This document shows positions 57,410 through 64,000 of a stretch of DNA of 64,000 nt, piece by piece (position 1 is the first letter of the stretch; the number at the start of each line of letters is the position of its first letter). Made by a program: the position numbers and the translations under genes. The notes beneath the pieces are model-generated. The model searched no databases, was not told the DNA's origin, and saw nothing but the letters and a program-made list of their open reading frames with translations. The stretch comes from Hymenopus coronatus. Its lineage: Eukaryota; Arthropoda; Insecta; Mantodea; Hymenopodidae. Location of the stretch: contig CM060892.1 of the NCBI GenBank assembly GCA_030762935.1, positions 85,690,827-85,754,826 of the forward strand, given 5' to 3'.

Positions 57410-58473
57410 ATGGTAAATTGTTCCACTGGCATTAAGGCGTGCATTTCTTATGAAATCGGAATGTTTTTTCTTCTCGTGTTTTCCTTGGCTTGAAAGGCAA
57501 ATGCTGGTGAGGTTCTTCTTCTAAGATGATTTCTCTTTTCAAGTTCCGTTTCCTTCTCATATTTAACGTACAATTTGCTCATACGCAATGTACAGATGGT
57601 GCAGTTAGTTGCTCGAAGCAAAGAGTATTCATCGTGAGCAACAGAGCCATCTGGTTGTGTCATTGTTCATCGCCTATTCTGGGCTGTTGCGGCAAAGGGT
57701 TGAGTATTCGAGCTGAAATCGAAAGGGATTTCTACGTATCTGTGTGTCTTGAATGAATGAATAAGTGTATTCATTTAAATTCCAGTATACAGGCACAGCT
57801 CTTCATCAATAGCACGGTCCACAGAGCGTACGTGCTTTTGCAATACACAAAACAATAAGCAATATTAAAAACAAAAAATAAAAAGAATGAACAGGAAAAT
57901 AAAAGGACAAATATATTCAAATAGAGCATCTTAAATTTACAACCCACTATAAACGGCAAACCGTATTCAGATGCATTAGTGTACCTTTTATAGTATATAC
58001 AAATACACTTAAGACATATATACTCACAACATAAGGTAACACTGCAACAAAACAACGACCAAAAAAGATGACACAAAACCCATATAAAGCATTACAGTAA
58101 CTTTTTAGCTCTTCTAATCGCCCCCTCTTCCATGTTATCAGCCTACTCAGATCTCAGTTGTCTCGCCTTAAGCAAACATAAACCTACCCCCTCCGTGTCT
58201 TCCATGCCTGCCAGTAGCGTCCAACATGTTCTTTCCCGGTGGTAAAGGATCGCGGTATATACCTTTCCCTCCGTTTCTCCGTAACTTTACATCTTACCAA
58301 GATATAGGCCCACGACTCTTCCTCCTCGCAAATGGAGTAGATATTTAAATGTCTTGTCTGCCACGGCCTATATCCTCTTGTGGTTCATTCCTACTAGAAG
58401 TGGTTGCCACAATAGTTTTGTGTAGATTCAGTGTGTTAGGTGTTCCTCTTATCATTATATCATCATTTAAAAA
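57410..58473. other. Unassigned DNA
   Basis: No repeat family recognised. The 101-residue minus frame at 57771-58076 is Cys/Phe/Tyr-rich and AT-driven, with no motif. Confidence 0.35.
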
Positions 58474-59322
58474 TCTGATGTGTTCCATTCACATGACTTT
58501 CTTTACTCCAGTGTAAAAAATTATTGTTAATAAGCTTATTCTTCGAGAAAAAATTACCAGAAATAGTCTCATTACTTGCTTCCTTGTAAGTAGAAGCGAA
58601 ATATGGGAGTACCATAGGTTAAAGTGAAGTCAAAAGCTGGTTACTAGGTGACTGAAGTTCCTTTATTTGTATGGATACGAGTTGACAGATTTCTGTATGA
58701 GAAAAGCACAAGTTTTTAAAACCTGAAACCAAAAACAAGGAATATCTCAAAAACGATCAACTCCTCGAAAAATTTATGTAACACAAATTGTGTGTTTTAA
58801 TGTGCTCTACATTTGTTGTGTGGTAAGTTTTTGTCCATTCTTACGGTTTAACAGCTATGCAAAATTTCATAAAATTCATCCAGAATAAAGTAATCTTCAG
58901 AGGCTATTCCCAGAAAATTCAAGATATACATATTATTTGTCAGGTAAATATCTTTAATATACGATATTTTAATCAAAATCGTTAGAGCAATTTTTGAGAA
59001 AATCAAAATTTTCGAAAAAAAAGTTCCAAGTAAAGGGTAGTTGGGGGTGGGAGATTTTCTTAAACATTTTCGTATCGCATTCATGGAAGATACCAAACTT
59101 AAATACCAAGTTTGGTATTTAACGGTATTTTCCTTTTTGAGCTGTGCTGTCCACAGACACACAGACACACACACGCACACACGGACCTTTTTCCAAAAAT
59201 GCTTTTTTTTGTATTCAGGGTGACCCAAAACGTGTATTTCCGGTGAAATCTCGGTATGGAATTTATGGGTGCATTACAATACCTTCTCTATACACTATGT
59301 ACATAGTACGTGTAGAGAAAGT
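58474..59322 (-). repeat. HLR copy 37, full length
   Basis: It starts TCTGATGTGTTCCATTCACA, the consensus 3' end, and ends GTACGTGTAGAGAAAGT. The palindrome ACTATGTACATAGT is perfect and the centre is CACACACACGCACACACGG. Along with copy 34 it is among the least diverged. Confidence 0.93.
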
Positions 59323-59681
59323 AAAAAGGCAAACTATGCTGCTACTACTGAATATAGCAAACATGAACACAGTCATACTGTTGTAAATAAACGACACTAA
59401 AATGCTCAGTATTTTGCAAAGCCAAGCCAGCAGTGTGAGCTGAATGCAAGTAGAAATAGAGATCTCTGAAGGCCGCTTTGGGTAGCAACTAGCCAAACCT
59501 CTACGTGACCAGAGTACTATCAGGATCATAGGTTCGTTTTACAAGCCACGATACACTGTAAAAATGTGGTCTATAAAAGAAGTTCCCTTTAAACACAAGA
59601 ATAGAAATGATTCGTGCCTTACATAATAAATTTCACATAATATTTGAGTTACATACTCTTCAATGAAAAAGTAGAGCATTA

Positions 59682-59722
<41 letters not shown>

Positions 59723-60175
59723 TATATGATTATGTTATTGTTATTACTATTATTATTATTATTATTATTTATTGCCCAAAACCCCCATTGCACAAAATAG
59801 TGTGTTAGCTTTATAAATACACAACAAAATCAAATAAACAAATGCAAAAAATTTTATTACAGATAATTAAATGGACGAATAAATGGCAAAAATAAAGGTT
59901 ATAAAAGCATAGATGCAACATGAGTTAGTGAATATTTTTGTCAATGGCTATGAATAATTAATTTTAATTTTTACCTGGTAGGAACATTCCAGTAGAATGT
60001 ATTTTCTATGTCGTCAAACAAATAGGAACCGCAAACTGTTTCCTCCAACTTTTCATATTTGCAAATAGTAGTTCTAAATGAAAAGGTTGCAGGTCAATTT
60101 TAAATTATCCGAGTCCAGTATAAATGGCGTAAGAATATAATTGATTTGAAATATTTGCAATAGACGTGATAAAAA
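59323..60175. other. Unassigned DNA with (TTA)n tract
   Basis: Interrupted ATT/TTA repeats lie at about 59684-59769. The rest has no match. Confidence 0.5.
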
Positions 60176-60435
60176 ACGGGTGTGTTTTATTCACATGCTT
60201 TAAATTATTGTTACAAAAGATTATTCCTTTATCTAAATCGTGGTAATAAAGATCAAATTTAGCAGAATTGGTTGTATTAGTTCCTTCTAGCTAGGAGGAA
60301 GCTCTAAAGCGATAGTCAAATCTTTTAAAAATTCGGTCGATATGTGAAGCAATTGAAATTCATTTCCCTTTGCACAACCAGGAGTAAAACAAAAGAGAGA
60401 TGAAACGAAATGATAACCTCCCGTTTGAGAAAGAT
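60176..60435 (-). repeat. HLR copy 38, 3' third
   Basis: It starts GGTGTGTTTTATTCACATGC and ends at TCCCGTTTGAGAAAGATT, where it turns into copy 39 in the opposite orientation. Confidence 0.82.
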
Positions 60436-60728
60436 TTAATTAACACATAATTTATGTCAAATACATTTTTTGTGGAGTTAACTATTTCCGAGAGATTCCT
60501 TGTTATTGGTTTAAATTTTTCAAGACTTATTTTCTAAGATGGGAAGTCGACATTTGTTTTTATTGTATTGCTACGCCTGGCCGTGCAAAGAGAACTGAGT
60601 TTCAATGTCATCACATACATATTTTAAAACATGATTATCGCGCTAGTCTAGTGTATTTCTTATAGCTTTTGGAAGAATAATTTGTTGCATAATAGGCAGA
60701 AAAAGTCATGTGAAAGAAACATATCAGA
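60436..60728 (+). repeat. HLR copy 39, 3' third, inverted to copy 38
   Basis: It begins in the 3' block (ACACATAATTTATGTCAAAT) and ends GAAAAAGTCATGTGAAAGAA, ACATATCAGA. With copy 38 it makes an inverted pair with both 3' ends outward. Confidence 0.82.
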
Positions 60729-61017
60729 GTTTTCTACCATTTATTTCTTTAGAAAACATTTTAAATATGAATTTGGTCGTAAAGTATAGCTAAATTCCAT
60801 GTTAGATTTGGCAAACAATTTTGCTATTTGATCAGCAATAATTCCGTATGGCCTTTAATCCACTATAGACAAATATGTTCGGTGTTTAGAATATTACTCT
60901 TTCTAGTTGTATTTGCAGAAGGATTGTTGTTATATTTGTTTTGAATGGTCAGAAAAAAATCACTGTGAATGCTGGCGTTAAGTTGATTTTCAATACATCT
61001 TATAGCTTGATTTAAAT
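60729..61017. other. Short unassigned stretch
   Basis: Nothing recognised. Confidence 0.35.
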
Positions 61018-61879
61018 CTGGTGTGTTCTATTCAACGACTTTCTCTACAAATTATTGTTATAAACGATTATTTTTTTATCTAAATTGTGGTTATCGAGAT
61101 ACATATTAGCAAAAATTGTTTTACTACTTGCTTCTTGTAAATAGAAGGGAAATAAGTCAAAACACTAGGTTAAAGCGATAGTCAAATCTGTTAAAAAGCC
61201 GATCACTATGTGAAACAATTGAAATTCGATCCGTTTTGCACGCCTAGGGTTAAAACAAAAGAAATATGAAACGAAAGATCACCCCCCGAATGAGGAAAAT
61301 TAAAGTAGCTTAACATTGAAACCAATAACAAGGAATATCTCGGAAACGGTTAACTCTACAAAAAATGAATACTACGTAAATTGTGTGTTTATCTACATTT
61401 TTTGTGCAGCAAGTTTTTGTGTATCTCTTACAGATAACCAGTTAATCAGAATTCATTCAGAATGAAGGGATTTTTAGAGACTATTCCTAGAAAATTCAAG
61501 ATATACATTTTATTTGTAAGGTAAACATCTCTAATATACGATATTTTAATCAAACTCGTTAGAGCCATTTTTGAGAAAAACAAAGTTTTCCATTCAGGGT
61601 GGTTTTGGGTGAGAGAATTTTTTTTTTAAAATCTGCGTGTTGCATTCTTGGAAGATACGAACCTTAAATATTAAATTTGGTACTTAACAGTCTTTTCATT
61701 TTTGAGCTATACTGTCCAGACGCACACACACACACTGACCTTTTTCTAAAACTGCGTTTCTTTCTTTTTTTGGATTCAGGAGACCTCAAGACATTTCTGG
61801 TGAAGCTTCGACATCGAATTTTTGGGTGAAATACAATACCTTCTCTACCTAATATATGCATAGTATGCGTGTAGAAAGT
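61018..61879 (-). repeat. HLR copy 40, full length
   Basis: It starts CTGGTGTGTTCTATTCAACG and ends GCGTGTAGAAAGT. The central CA tract is short. Confidence 0.9.
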
Positions 61880-62280
61880 AAAAGCGGGGCAAATAGGAGC
61901 TATAAGAAAACTGTTACTGAACAGTTCGGTTATGATCTCTGCAGATGTAACCCAGGAAAGCGTAACTGGATCTATCTACTTCTTTAACTATTCGTAAGCC
62001 ATCGGTCAAGATACTAATGTTGTGAATATCGTTATAGCAGTGGAATGTTAGTGATGAATAAATATTTCTAGAATACAATTAATATTAAACATTTATATTG
62101 ATGCATGAGCTTTCTCGGGATGAACTTGAGCACACAGAACTGATTTAGAGAGTAAAGTTCTCTTGGAAGAACAGCTGTAACAAATATTAAAGCACGTCAC
62201 GGAACCTTTAGCTAAAAGTTGTATTCTTTTATGAAACACGCCTCTGAGTCTTACAAGTTATAAAGCCTTACACGAAAACA
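61880..62280. other. Unassigned DNA
   Basis: Nothing recognised. Confidence 0.35.
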
Positions 62281-62717
62281 AGATGAATTTTGCTGAATTT
62301 TGCTTAACTGCTAAATCGTAAGAGATAGACAAAAACTTGCTGCACAAAACATGTACATCTCGTCAAAACACACATTTTATGTCCTTTACTTTTTGTTGTG
62401 GAGATAACCGCTTCCTAGATATTCCTTGTTAATGGTTTCAATTGTGAAGTACTTATACTTTTCTCAGACAGGAAGTGTCCGTTTTGCTTTTGTTCTACTC
62501 CTGGCCAGCAAAAAAGAGATTTGCAATGGCTATCGTATATCAATAGCTTGACTATCACTTCAGCCTACTGCATTCCCTTTGTTTCCTTATATTTTTAAGG
62601 AACTAACTAATAAGAGCATTCTGCTGATGTTTATTTCGATTAGCATTGTGTAGAAAGAAGAATAATCTTTCCTATGTAGAGCAGCTAGAAAAAGTCATAT
62701 AAGCGTAACATATCAGA
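62281..62717 (+). repeat. HLR copy 41, 3' half
   Basis: It starts AGATGAATTTTGCTGAATTT, inside the 3' block, and ends AGAAAAAGTCATATAAGCGT, ACATATCAGA plus a T-run. The terminal hairpin is degraded. Confidence 0.87.
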
Positions 62718-63261
62718 TTTTTTTTTTCAATTGCAGTTGCTCGGTAGCAGTGGTAGTGGTAGTTCCTGTTGCGTTTACATAAGAATAATTTCAGGGAAGT
62801 AATGCAGGCACTTCTGGTGAGTTCATGCTTCAGCCGCCACTGGTCATTCCCAGCAGCAACAATAGCATACGGAGACCATTAATAAATGTAATGGTGAGGT
62901 TCTACGTTCCTTGGTCATCTCTGTGATAACACTCACAATAATATGCCTATTACCCAGTTTTTGGGTTCCAGGCATAACCAATTAGCACGCATGAAGAACT
63001 CGCTGGACCGTAGCAAGTCTTGAAGCTTGGGCGTCCACGTTTCAGTGTGGACTGCGTTATGCTGAGTCACTCTGTCCGTCAACAGCACCGGAAGCAACTG
63101 AGTTCTCGAATCTTCCGGGGCGGTGCATCGTTTATGCGCTAGAGTGGAATATGGCTATCGAAAAGTTCAGCGTTGTTGTAGAATATGAAAAGAAAATATT
63201 TAGTAGGTTGGCAGATATACAGAACTAAGAGACTAGAAACAAATAGGACTTACATAGACCA
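62718..63261. other. Unassigned DNA
   Basis: No repeat family or gene recognised; moderately GC-richer than the neighbouring HLR copy. Confidence 0.35.
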
Positions 63262-63408
63262 ACAAATAATTTTCAGACATTCCAAAAAGGGGTTTACTAC
63301 AATGGTGTAGTTTTACTTAATTCACTTCCATCTCCTATAAAGGTATCGCATACGAACAAAAACAAGGCACTTTTCCGCATTTATCACATAGTCCTTTCAA
63401 ATTCTTAA
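63262..63408 (+). pseudogene. Non-LTR retrotransposon RT C-terminal remnant
   Basis: The plus frame reads TNNFQTFQKGVYYNGVVLLN, then SLPSPIKVSHTNKNKALFRI and a TAA at 63406. The K-G-x-x-x-x-N-x-x-x-x-x-NSLPxxIK-(9-11)-F pattern is the C-terminal tail of LINE ORF2 proteins. It differs from the 3397-3549 tail, so it is a second family. The last 30 bp form one arm of the inverted repeat at 63366-63513. Confidence 0.55.
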
Positions 63409-63513
63409 AGCAATAATCCTTTGTGTTTTGGAAATGGTTTTAGTTTCTTTCTGATAGTCCAGCCAGCAGCCAACCGTACTGGAAGGACTATGTGATAAAT
63501 GTGAAAAAGTGGC
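63366..63513. repeat. 31-bp inverted repeat
   Basis: GGCACTTTTCCGCATTTATC / ACATAGTCCTT at 63366-63396 is matched in inverse at 63483-63513 (AAGGACTATGTGATAAATGT) with about three mismatches. The loop is 86 bp. Confidence 0.85.
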
Positions 63514-64000
63514 AGTTATTATGTGTGGATGGTGTACAGTTCAATTATGATTTACACACTTTTTTGTGGGATACCATTACTACAGGGTAAATGTTCAGAA
63601 ATAATAACCACATTTGGAGATGTGTAATATTCTCGAGAAGCTTCAATTAAGGTAAGACATTTGATTTCTTCTCACATGAAACTAAAAGTGACACCCTCCT
63701 CCTCTTATTAATATGTAAATAACTCGCGAAGTAATTGCACTCGCGTTGTAAAAATTTGTATAAGCATTTGTTTTGACATTACAACACATTTTTATGTCTC
63801 ATGAGGATGTTTGCTTGTAAGTAGAGGAAATAAAAAGTAATGATGTGAGATAATATAACAAAACGTTACGTTTCCGTGTTATGAATTATTGCAATCCAAC
63901 TCTATCACTACGACAGTCAATTATTCAAGTTAATTCAAGCTCCCTTGGGTTTACAGACGACGGGCTCATATGCTACTGTTGCTCCAAGCAGAGGATTATG
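63514..64000. other. Unassigned DNA to window end
   Basis: Nothing recognised. Confidence 0.35.

Noticed and set aside
1..62717. CRISPR-like array from regularly repeated segments
   Set aside because: Repeats are about 850 bp, dispersed, in both orientations and mostly without spacers of constant length; this is a transposon family.

Overview
The window is AT-rich, repeat-packed eukaryotic DNA, most likely from an arthropod with a large genome and probably an insect. The evidence is decayed mariner-type and arthropod-style transposases, several tRNA-derived SINE families, non-LTR reverse-transcriptase tails and many microsatellites. There is no bacterial-style gene packing. No intact host gene, rRNA, functional tRNA or CRISPR array is visible. 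The species cannot be settled from the sequence alone.

The dominant feature is one interspersed family of about 0.85 kb, called HLR here. By hand I trace about 40 full or partial copies, in both orientations, covering roughly 40% of the window. Each full copy has the same layout: (1) a 5' end starting ACTTTCTCTA inside an imperfect palindrome; (2) a block containing a GTATTCCACCC-like motif; (3) a variable (GT)n microsatellite; (4) a near-palindrome AAATACCAAACTTGGTATTT; (5) a long 3' block; (6) TAGAGAAAGT, the inverse of the 5' end; (7) a terminal hairpin ATGTG-loop-CACAT, then CAGA and a T-run. This is the architecture of non-autonomous Helentron/Helitron2 elements (HINEs such as Drosophila DINE-1). 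A head-to-tail run of three copies at 50341-52845 fits rolling-circle origin. No Rep/helicase gene is in the window, so the class is inferred from structure.

Other elements sit in or between HLR copies. SINE-A (about 230 bp) has at least nine copies, one pair nested with a target-site duplication (TSD). SINE-B has five copies, one splitting a palindrome at 14733-15265. SINE-C and SINE-D have two copies each. SINE-E has inserted into a mariner pseudogene at 45240-45778. A palindromic MITE has four copies or halves, one interrupted by a SINE-A tail. There is also a roughly 1.7 kb element with long terminal inverted repeats (37396-39103), a 181-bp hairpin element with a 12-bp TSD (40047-40227), a probable solo LTR (43284-43612), and C-terminal tails of two non-LTR retrotransposons (3397-3549 and 63262-63408).

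Layout: 1-3260 HLR; 3.4-8.9 kb LINE tail, SINE-A copies and unassigned DNA; 8.9-12.6 kb HLR and unassigned DNA; 12.7-15.8 kb transposase remnant, SINEs and palindrome; 15.8-18.8 kb chained HLR pieces; 20-28.7 kb mostly HLR; 28.9-31.2 kb SINE, MITE and unassigned DNA; 31.2-36.2 kb HLR in both orientations; 36.6-39.1 kb SINEs and the long-TIR element; 39.3-40.6 kb rearranged HLR; 41-48.4 kb SINEs, LTR, mariner and HLR; 50-52.8 kb HLR tandem array; 53-64 kb scattered HLR, SINEs, a complete MITE and unassigned DNA. The only hints of coding sequence outside transposons are a possible terminal exon at 26508-26628 and two weak ORFs. Nothing here reads as an operon or pathway; the content is a record of layered transposition.
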